Source of the DNA: an uncultured Campylobacteraceae bacterium | GTDB taxonomy: Bacteria; Campylobacterota; Campylobacteria; Campylobacterales; Arcobacteraceae | Assembly (NCBI GenBank): GCA_913057765.1 | Contig: CAJXPH010000105.1 | Coordinates: 1 to 8,923, forward strand | DNA: 8,923 nucleotides | Direction: 5' to 3' | Part shown: positions 1 to 5,513 of the stretch, piece after piece | How positions within the stretch are numbered: position 1 is the stretch's first letter | How the letters are laid out: every line of letters starts with the position of its first letter | The notes under the pieces: model-generated | Database searches by the model: none | What the model saw: only the letters and a program-made list of their open reading frames with translations | Told to the model about the DNA's origin: nothing | Translations under genes and position numbers: made by a program

Positions 1-47
1 CTACACTATCCTCTTCGTCGGCAGCGTCAGATGTGTATAAGAGACAG
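1..47 (+). other. Illumina Nextera i5-side adapter (artefact)
   Basis: This is not organism DNA. It reads as the end of the P5 primer (1-6), an 8-base index TATCCTCT (7-14, the Nextera S503 index), the read-1 primer site (15-28) and the 19-bp Tn5 mosaic end AGATGTGTATAAGAGACAG (29-47). Genomic sequence starts at 48. The order index, primer site, mosaic end is diagnostic of an untrimmed library adapter, not of a Tn5 element. Confidence 0.98.
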
Positions 48-928
48 ATATTATGAAAGTCATCAATATCTAAGAACCCAATGTATAATTTAGTAAAAAT
101 ATCAAAATATAAAGATAATCTTTTTGATTTGAAGAAATCTAAATTTAAAGGTATTTCTTTTTTTTCTCTTGATTTTTTTAATATCCATTCTAATGTTTGA
201 AAATAAACAAATTTATTTGTTCTAATAAAACAAGCTTCTGTAAATTTATCTTCTGTATATTGAGATTTTAAGTTTTTTTTCTTTTTTGTAAAAACAAGCT
301 TTTTTAAAAGTTCATTATCTGTCAAATCTTTAGTAATCCAAATTGTACAATAAGAAGGAAAACGATTTAAACCTACAGTTCCTTCTGTTAATACAATTAA
401 AGCTCTAATATGTAAATTAGGAAATAAAACTTTTAATAAAGCATATTTTTTATCTAATCTTTTATTTAAACTAACAGTTTTTTTTGAAGTACTCATTTCT
501 ACAAAATATAATGCATCATCACTAAAAAAAAGTGCATCAAACTCACTAATATCTTTATAATTAGATTTATAAGTAATTTGAAGGCTTCGATCAATCATAA
601 GCCCAGTTTTAAAAAGTTCATCGACTCTATTTTGATGTGGACCTTTTAATATAAATTTAGTAATAACATCTTTAGTTAAGGCATAATCTAAAAGAAGTTC
701 ATAGATTATATTTTCATAAACTTCACCCTTAAAACTGTTATAAGTAGCAATATTTTCGATAGAAATATCGTGTTCATCAGATTTTAGAAGAGGTTTTACA
801 TTTCTCGAATCATATTTATAGTAGAAAAGGTTATCTTCTATTTTTGTAATATCTAAGTTTTTTATTTCATTTGTTATTTTTAATTGTTGCAATTTACTAA
901 AAAAAGCTATAAACTTTTTTTTCTCCAT
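48..928 (-). CDS. PD-(D/E)XK-like nuclease-fold protein, 3' end missing
   Basis: A long open frame of 293 codons starts at ATG 926-928 and runs off the left end into adapter, so the C-terminus and stop are absent. I do not recognise a named family. Residues about 65-150 look like a PD-(D/E)XK nuclease core: a helix with GEVYENI (E69/E72), then EFDALFF (D131), a short turn and the strand YFVEMSTSKK (E144). The usual ExK lysine is replaced by S146, with lysines only at 149-150. This order resembles the DUF1887/Card1-type and other restriction-like folds, but that is inference. The rest (150-293) is Lys/Leu-rich, with no membrane segment. The ATG at 935 was rejected because its frame stops after 12 codons. 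Spacing from GGAG to the chosen ATG is only 1 nt, so initiation may be near-leaderless. Four sampled lines give about 22% GC, lower than the transporter genes. The frame is certain; the function is weak. Confidence 0.72.
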
Positions 929-945
929 ACTCCATAATTTAGAGG

Positions 946-951
946 ATTATA
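946..951 (-). promoter_or_regulatory. Putative -10 box for the nuclease-like gene
   Basis: TATAAT on the minus strand lies 18 nt before the ATG at 928, which predicts a transcript start near 939 and a leader of about 11 nt. No -35 match is visible, which is usual for Campylobacterota sigma-70 promoters. Confidence 0.45.
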
Positions 952-975
952 TCTAAAGTATAGAATTTTGTAAAG

Positions 976-1002
976 TATAATTTAAATAAATATAATTATA
1001 AT
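976..1002 (+). promoter_or_regulatory. Three TATAAT -10 candidates for the lipoprotein-SDR unit
   Basis: Exact TATAAT hexamers occur at 976-981, 991-996 and 997-1002, upstream of the ATG at 1029. The first follows TTTTGTAAAG, a T-rich stretch typical of Campylobacterota promoters. Which one is used cannot be told from sequence, and in such AT-rich DNA some will be chance. Confidence 0.4.
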
Positions 1003-1028
1003 GTACTAAATAAAACTAAAAGATTTCA

Positions 1029-1550
1029 ATGAAACAAATTTTCATATTAATAACAGTTATATTAACCTTTAATGCTTGTAGTAGTAACTATTCTAATATT
1101 AATTTAGAGAAAAGAACTTATCATGATCAAAAAATACAAATATTAGCAAATGATATTTTATCTTTATCAAAAGAAATAGATAAAAACGAAGCACTAAAAA
1201 GTTCATATGATGCAATAACATACTCAAAGCACTTAGCAAATAAATTCCAAGTAGTAGGACCTGCATTATTTCACAATACTTTAATAAATTTAAATTTAAA
1301 AGAAAAAGGTTTCTGTTATCACTATGCAAATGAATTACAACTATATTTAAAAAGAAAAAAATTTAAAACTTTTAAATTTATACGTGTAGTATCCAATAGA
1401 GGTGAATACTTTGAACATAGTAGTATTATTCTTACTAGAGATGATATATCTTTTGAAGATAGTATAGTTTTAGATGCTTGGAGAGATTCAGGAGAACTAT
1501 TTTGGAGTAAAGTAAAAGATGATACAAGATATAAATGGGAGAAAAAATAA
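1029..1550 (+). CDS. Lipoprotein with papain/transglutaminase-like Cys-His-Asp motif
   Basis: This 173-residue protein is predicted to be exported and lipid-anchored. It has a short signal peptide (Lys2, hydrophobic 4-14) and a lipobox-like FNAC with lipidated Cys17; the -3 residue Phe is not the consensus one. After a helical, charged region (about 25-90) comes a compact C-terminal module. It holds GFCYHYA with Cys96 at the start of a helix, EHSSIIL with His130 leading a strand, and VLDAW with Asp149 in the next strand. Cys, His, Asp in that order and spacing is what NlpC/P60, transglutaminase-like and other papain-fold hydrolases show. I infer a small cell-envelope hydrolase or a structural relative, without a known substrate. 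The ribosome site is poor (AAAGA). The stop codon directly abuts the next ATG, so it is cotranscribed and probably translationally coupled with the dehydrogenase. I do not recognise a named family. Confidence 0.85.
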   Translation: MKQIFILITVILTFNACSSNYSNINLEKRTYHDQKIQILANDILSLSKEIDKNEALKSSYDAITYSKHLANKFQVVGPALFHNTLINLNLKEKGFCYHYANELQLYLKRKKFKTFKFIRVVSNRGEYFEHSSIILTRDDISFEDSIVLDAWRDSGELFWSKVKDDTRYKWEKK

Positions 1551-2240
1551 ATGAATAAAAATATTTTAATAACAGGTTGTAGTTCAGGATTAGGACTTGC
1601 ACTTACTAATTACTATTTAGAACATGAGTATATAGTATATGGAATAAGTAGAAGAAAACCTCTTATAGAAAATAAAAACTTTATTTTTAAAGAATTTGAT
1701 TTATCAAAAATAGAAAAGATCAAAAGTTCTCTTACTAGTTTTATAACACAAATAAAAGACATTGAAACAGTATATTTAAATGCAGGAACTTTAGGTGAAA
1801 TAAAAGAAATGACAAAACTTTCATATGAAGATATCAAAGAAGTATTAGATTTAAATGTTTTTGCTAATAAAGAGCTTCTAGACATACTTACAAATGTAAA
1901 TGTAAACAATATAATAGGAATATCATCAGGAGCTTCTAAAAATGGCTCAAAAGGATGGGGTGCATACTCTTTATCTAAATCATCATTAAATATGTTACTT
2001 AATCTATACTCTAAAGAGATGTTAAATACTAAAATATTGGCGGTAGCTCCAGGAGTAATTGAAACACCAATGACAGATTATATAAGGTTTGAAGTTAATG
2101 ATAATATTTATACTTCTGCAAAGATTTTAAAAAATGGAGATATTCAAAAACCAAATGAAGCCGCACAAAAGCTACATCAAGTTATAGAAAAAATAGAACA
2201 GTTTGAAAGTGGTTCTTTTATAGATGTAAGAAATATTTAA
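1551..2240 (+). CDS. SDR-family NAD(P)-dependent oxidoreductase
   Basis: This is a cytosolic Rossmann-fold enzyme of 229 residues, a normal length for a classical short-chain dehydrogenase. Visible motifs are the cofactor loop TGCSSGLG (8-15), NAG (77-79), the structural Asn102 in LDLNVF, catalytic Ser125/126 in GISSG, Tyr139-x-x-x-Lys143 (YSLSK) and VAPGVIETPM (165-174). Arg34-Arg35 after the second strand suggests NADPH preference. The overall look (short N-terminus, GCSSGLG, SRR) resembles the sepiapterin/benzil reductase branch, but the substrate cannot be assigned. ATG 1551 directly follows the stop of the lipoprotein gene, and GGGAG (1537-1541) inside that gene serves as ribosome site with a 9-nt spacer. 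A strong hairpin follows the stop. The family call is secure and the reaction is unknown. Confidence 0.95.
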   Translation: MNKNILITGCSSGLGLALTNYYLEHEYIVYGISRRKPLIENKNFIFKEFDLSKIEKIKSSLTSFITQIKDIETVYLNAGTLGEIKEMTKLSYEDIKEVLDLNVFANKELLDILTNVNVNNIIGISSGASKNGSKGWGAYSLSKSSLNMLLNLYSKEMLNTKILAVAPGVIETPMTDYIRFEVNDNIYTSAKILKNGDIQKPNEAAQKLHQVIEKIEQFESGSFIDVRNI

Positions 2241-2248
2241 ATCATTTT

Positions 2249-2277
2249 GATAACTAAGCTTTAAAAGCTTAGTTATC
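2249..2277. terminator. Convergent hairpin terminator between SDR gene and sstT
   Basis: A perfect inverted repeat, GATAACTAAGCTT (2249-2261) and its complement (2265-2277), surrounds a 3-nt loop. It lies 8 nt after the SDR stop and is followed on the plus strand by only TTT, so the U-tract is short. On the minus strand it overlaps the last codons and the TAA stop (2269-2271) of sstT. It probably acts for both converging transcripts. Confidence 0.65.
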
Positions 2278-3477
2278 TTTGTGACAAGCAGCTGTGAAAA
2301 CTACATCTGTTGATGAATTTAAAGCTGTCTCCATAGAATCTTGAACTACTCCAATTACAAAGCCAATTGCAACTACTTGAAGTGCAATATCATTTGAAAT
2401 ACCAAATAAAGAACAAGCTAATGGAATTAAAAGTAAAGACCCTCCTGCAACACCAGAAGCACCACAAGCTGCAAGTGCTGAGATAAGACTAAGTAATAAT
2501 GCAGTACCGATATCAATACTCATACCTAGAGTATGTACCGTTGCTAAAGTTAAAACTGTAATTGTAACTGCAGCTCCTGCCATATTTGTTGTAGCCCCTA
2601 AAGGAATAGAAATAGAATATGTATCCTCATGTAATCCAAGCTTTTTACAAAGATTTAAATTTACAGGAATATTCGCAGCAGAACTTCTTGTGAAAAATGC
2701 TGTTATACCACTTTCTTTTACACAAGTGAAAATTAATGGATATGGATTTTTTCTTGTTTTAACAAATACAATAATTGGATTTATAATAAAAGCAATAAAT
2801 AACATAGTCCCAACTAAAACCAAAAGAAGTTTTGAGTAGCTTAGAAGCGCATCAAAACCAGTTTGTGCAAAAGTATTAGCAACAAGTCCAAAGATACCAA
2901 AAGGAGCAAGTTTTATAATAAACTTTACAATTTTTGTAATACCAGTTGAAACATCAAAAAAGACTTTTTTTGTTTCCTTTGAACTATAATGCATTGCAAA
3001 ACCAATTGCTATAGCCCAAACTAAAATACCAATAAAATTACCTGTTTGTAGTGCATTTACTGGATTATCAACCATATTAAATAATACCGTTTTAAGTACT
3101 TCAATAACGCTATCTGGAGGAGTTAAAACTTTTTGTGTTGCATCTATTAAAACAAGTTCAACAGGGAATAAAAAACTTGCAGCTACGGCAATAAGTGCTG
3201 CTAAAAAAGTACCTATTAAATATAAAACTACAATAGGTTTCATTTCTGTTTGAACACCAACTTCTTTAGTTGCAATAGCAGTTGCCACCAAAACAAAAAC
3301 TAAAATTGGAGCAATAGCTTTTAAAGCTCCTACAAAAAGTGTTCCTAAAATAGAAAAGGACATAGCCAATTCTTTTGAAATCATTGCAACAACAACACCT
3401 AAAACAATACCAACTAAAATTTGTAATACTAAGTTTCCATTGGCATATCTTGAAACTAGTCCACTACCTTCTTGCAT
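2269..3477 (-). CDS. sstT: Serine/threonine:Na+ symporter SstT
   Basis: This inner-membrane carrier of the dicarboxylate/amino acid:cation symporter (DAACS) family takes up serine and threonine with sodium. At 402 residues it is close to the E. coli protein (414) and recognisably similar along its whole length, for example GTLFVGALKAIAPILV (45-60) and GNFIGILVWAI (146-156). Family signatures present are the serine-rich hairpin FFTRSSAANIPVN (261-273), the TM7 stretch NMAGAA (298-303), the second hairpin SGVAGGSLLLIPLAC (341-355), and TM8 residues Asp380, Thr384 and Asn387, spaced like the substrate-binding Asp394/Thr398/Asn401 of GltPh. AGGA (3484-3487) stands 6 nt before the ATG. It has its own -10 box and a leader hairpin, so it is likely transcribed apart from the upstream carrier gene. 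Its stop codon lies within the terminator stem at 2265-2277. The short C-terminal tail (HKDN) is cytosolic. Confidence 0.97.
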   Translation of the reverse strand: MQEGSGLVSRYANGNLVLQILVGIVLGVVVAMISKELAMSFSILGTLFVGALKAIAPILVFVLVATAIATKEVGVQTEMKPIVVLYLIGTFLAALIAVAASFLFPVELVLIDATQKVLTPPDSVIEVLKTVLFNMVDNPVNALQTGNFIGILVWAIAIGFAMHYSSKETKKVFFDVSTGITKIVKFIIKLAPFGIFGLVANTFAQTGFDALLSYSKLLLVLVGTMLFIAFIINPIIVFVKTRKNPYPLIFTCVKESGITAFFTRSSAANIPVNLNLCKKLGLHEDTYSISIPLGATTNMAGAAVTITVLTLATVHTLGMSIDIGTALLLSLISALAACGASGVAGGSLLLIPLACSLFGISNDIALQVVAIGFVIGVVQDSMETALNSSTDVVFTAACHKDN

Positions 3478-3505
3478 AATCCGTCCTAAAAATTTTCAAT
3501 AAAAT

Positions 3506-3527
3506 AGCTCTCTTACAAAAGAGAACT
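3506..3527 (-). promoter_or_regulatory. Leader hairpin of sstT / possible terminator of the OFA gene
   Basis: Arms 3506-3514 and 3519-3527 pair over 9 positions with one mismatch around a 4-nt loop. In the minus direction it is followed by ATTTTATTG, a weak U-tract. It begins about 10 nt after the start predicted from the -10 box at 3544-3549. It could therefore stabilise or attenuate the sstT leader, or stop read-through from the upstream carrier gene. On the plus strand it is followed by AATTTTTATTTTT, but no plus gene precedes it. Confidence 0.4.
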
Positions 3528-3543
3528 AATTTTTATTTTTAAG

Positions 3544-3549
3544 ATTATA
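3544..3549 (-). promoter_or_regulatory. -10 box of the sstT promoter
   Basis: The minus strand reads TTTGCTATAATCTT, an exact TATAAT with an upstream T-run and no -35 match, as expected for Campylobacterota sigma-70. The predicted start is near 3537, giving a leader of about 60 nt that contains the hairpin at 3506-3527. Confidence 0.6.
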
Positions 3550-3597
3550 GCAAAGATTTTTTTTAATTTAGATTATATATTAATTTCGGTTTAATTA

Positions 3598-4842
3598 CTA
3601 ATTAATTTCTTTTTGCTTCTGAATAGTTTTAATGTTAATTAACATCAAAATTGAAATTATAAATGCTATTACAAAGAAGCCTGCAAAAACATATAATGTT
3701 TGAGAATAACTACCTGTAACATCTTTTACGATTGAAATAATTAAAGGACCTACAAGTCCAGCTGCAGCCCATGCTGTTAAAATATAACCATGTATAGCAC
3801 CAAGTTCTTTTGTTCCAAAGATATCTCCAATATATGCAGGTATTGAAGCAAATCCTCCACCATAACAAGACATTATAAAATATAAAATAAACTGAAATAA
3901 AACTATCTCACTAATTGAAGGTAATACATAAAATGCAACCGCTTGCGTAGCAAAAAAGATAATATATACTACCGGTCTTGTTAAGTAATCAGACAATGAG
4001 GCCCAAAATATTCTTCCTGCACCATTAAATATTCCCATAAGCCCTACTGCCGCTGCGGCTGCAATAGCAGATATTCCAACAACTTCTTGAAGTAAAGGAG
4101 AAGCAACTCCAATAATTGCAATTCCACAGGTAACATTTATAAATAGCATTAACCACAGACCATAAAATCTTGGAGTTTTAATTGCTTCATTAACACCTAG
4201 AAGTGATAAATCTTTTTTTAATTTCTTTTTACCTTCTTCAAGTTTCTTCTTGAATTTTTTAGGCATATAATTTTCTTCTGGTGCTTCCAGATAAAGTGCT
4301 GATAAAAACATAACTACAAAATAAACTGCTCCAAGAATAAAGAAAGTATTAGCAATTCCTACTGCTTCAATTAATACTTTTATAGTTGGTCCCCAAATTG
4401 CAGATGCAAATCCAAATCCCATAATTGCAAGCCCTGTAGCCATTCCTCTTTTATCGGGGAACCATTTTACTAGTGTTGAAACAGGTGAGATATAACCAAT
4501 TCCTAGGCCACAACCACCTAATACTCCATAAAAGAAATATAGAAGTATCTTAGATTCCATCATGATTGCAAGTCCTGAACCAGCAGTTCCCAATCCAAAA
4601 AGAGATGCTGCTATTAATGCTGAAACTCTAGGTCCATTTTTTTCTACAAATTTCCCCATAAGTGCTGCTGATAATCCTAAAAAGAAGATAGCAATACTAA
4701 AAGAAATTGTAACATCAGTCAATGTCCAAGATAATTGTTCTTGAATAGGATTAACATAAACACTCCATGCATAAACAGAACCAATACAAATATGAACACC
4801 AACTGCAGATAAAGCCATTAACCAACGATTTTTTTCAATCAT
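3598..4842 (-). CDS. OFA-family MFS transporter (monocarboxylate-type)
   Basis: This 414-residue, 12-helix inner-membrane carrier belongs to the major facilitator superfamily, OFA (oxalate/formate antiporter) family. Evidence is the N-terminal CIGSVYAWSV (19-28), the loop motif GKFVEKNGPR (63-72), GLGIGYISP (112-120), the family hallmark KWFPDKRGMATG (126-137), the half-two repeat GRIFWASLSD (276-285) and FGTKELGAIHGY (362-373). A lysine-rich cytosolic loop (about 194-215) separates the two halves. OxlT of Oxalobacter binds oxalate through Arg272 (TM8) and Lys355 (TM11). Here TM8 has Arg277, but the TM11 stretch ILTAWAAAG shows no lysine, so oxalate is unlikely. A pyruvate-, lactate- or formate-like substrate is a guess from relatives such as YhjX. 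AGGA (4849-4852) sits 6 nt before the start. It reads away from the PAS gene, with a palindrome between them. Confidence 0.92.
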   Translation of the reverse strand: MIEKNRWLMALSAVGVHICIGSVYAWSVYVNPIQEQLSWTLTDVTISFSIAIFFLGLSAALMGKFVEKNGPRVSALIAASLFGLGTAGSGLAIMMESKILLYFFYGVLGGCGLGIGYISPVSTLVKWFPDKRGMATGLAIMGFGFASAIWGPTIKVLIEAVGIANTFFILGAVYFVVMFLSALYLEAPEENYMPKKFKKKLEEGKKKLKKDLSLLGVNEAIKTPRFYGLWLMLFINVTCGIAIIGVASPLLQEVVGISAIAAAAAVGLMGIFNGAGRIFWASLSDYLTRPVVYIIFFATQAVAFYVLPSISEIVLFQFILYFIMSCYGGGFASIPAYIGDIFGTKELGAIHGYILTAWAAAGLVGPLIISIVKDVTGSYSQTLYVFAGFFVIAFIISILMLINIKTIQKQKEIN

Positions 4843-4866
4843 AAATTTTCCTAAGATAAAAGTAGG

Positions 4867-4887
4867 AAGATTTTATCAAAAAATCTT
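4867..4887 (-). promoter_or_regulatory. Inverted repeat overlapping the OFA promoter
   Basis: AAGATTTT (4867-4874) and AAAATCTT (4880-4887) form an 8-bp inverted repeat with a 5-nt centre. It covers the best minus-strand -10 candidate, TAAAAT (4870-4875, reading GATAAAATCTT). An operator overlapping the promoter is possible. A chance AT-rich repeat is also possible. Confidence 0.35.
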
Positions 4888-4899
4888 AATAAATTGATT

Positions 4900-4927
4900 A
4901 AAAAGGTAAAATAAATTTTACCTTTTT
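4900..4927. repeat. 13+13 bp perfect palindrome in the divergent intergenic region
   Basis: AAAAAGGTAAAAT (4900-4912) and its exact complement (4915-4927) flank two bases. It sits between the divergent OFA and PAS genes, about 25 bp or more upstream of the OFA -10 candidate. No gene reads into it from either side, so a terminator has no obvious client. A binding site for a dimeric regulator is the more natural reading, but this is inference. Confidence 0.5.
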
Positions 4928-4988
4928 GCAAATATTAATTAAGCATTTTTCCTAAAAATAAAAGATATACTTTTTTAAAGGACTTAAG

Positions 4989-5513
4989 ATGAGTAATGTA
5001 ATTCCAAATAAAGAAGAAATAGTACTAGAAAACAATAGATATTTAGTGAGTGAAACTGATGCGAATGGCCTTATTACTTACTGTAATGACTACTTTACAC
5101 AAATCTCTGGATACAACAGAGAAGAACTAATAGGTCATCAACACAATATCATTCGACATCCAGATATGCCAAGAGTTATATTCAAATTGTTATGGGAAAG
5201 AATTCAATCAGGAAAGAATATTAACGCAGTAGTGAAAAATCTTGCTAAAGATGGTAAATTTTATTGGATTTTTACAGAGTTTAAAACAAGACTTGATTTA
5301 GATACAAATAGTGTGATTGGCTATACAGCTCATAGAAAAACAATTTCTCATGATGCAGTTGAAGTTATATCTGAACTATATTCAAAACTTAAAAAGATAG
5401 AACAAGAAGAAAATATGGATGCTGCTGAAAAATATTTAAATGAATATTTACAAGCAAAAGGTTCAAAAATTAATTTTGTTAACTTATTAGACCATATTCA
5501 CAAGTTTTATTAA
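4989..5513 (+). CDS. Single-domain PAS protein, Aer/CetB-like redox sensor
   Basis: This is a cytosolic 174-residue protein with one PAS domain (about 15-120) and a helical tail (121-174), and no membrane segment or output domain. The PAS core matches the E. coli aerotaxis sensor Aer closely. HNIIRHPDMP (52-61) aligns with the Aer block containing FAD-linked Arg57, His58 and Asp60, Trp69 aligns with Aer Trp70, and VVKNLAKDGKFYW (81-93) aligns with its KNRRKNGDHYW block. A second Trp (Aer Trp79) is replaced by Ile78. In Campylobacter the energy-taxis system splits the sensor (CetB, about 165 residues, PAS only) from the receptor (CetA). This protein has that size and layout, but no CetA-like receptor lies beside it, so FAD binding and a taxis role are inferred. 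AAAGGA (4977-4982) is a good ribosome site with a 6-nt spacer. TATACT (4966-4971) is a weak -10 candidate very close to it. Confidence 0.88.
   Translation: MSNVIPNKEEIVLENNRYLVSETDANGLITYCNDYFTQISGYNREELIGHQHNIIRHPDMPRVIFKLLWERIQSGKNINAVVKNLAKDGKFYWIFTEFKTRLDLDTNSVIGYTAHRKTISHDAVEVISELYSKLKKIEQEENMDAAEKYLNEYLQAKGSKINFVNLLDHIHKFY

Noticed and set aside
29..47. Tn5 mosaic end as a transposon terminus
   Set aside because: It is embedded in a complete Nextera adapter with index and primer site, and the mirror copy at 8875-8893 has the same setting. It is a library artefact.
897..935. ATG at 933-935 as the start of the left minus-strand gene
   Set aside because: It has a normal-looking start, but the frame ends in TAG after 12 codons. 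The ATG at 926-928 opens the long frame.
1099..1909. Antisense open frames opposite the lipoprotein and SDR genes (1099-1329, 1613-1909)
   Set aside because: They lie opposite well-supported genes and encode low-complexity Leu/Ser/Phe-rich products typical of shadow frames.
4562..4744. Plus-strand 60-codon frame inside the OFA gene
   Set aside because: It is a shadow of a clear membrane-protein gene, with no ribosome site or family motif.
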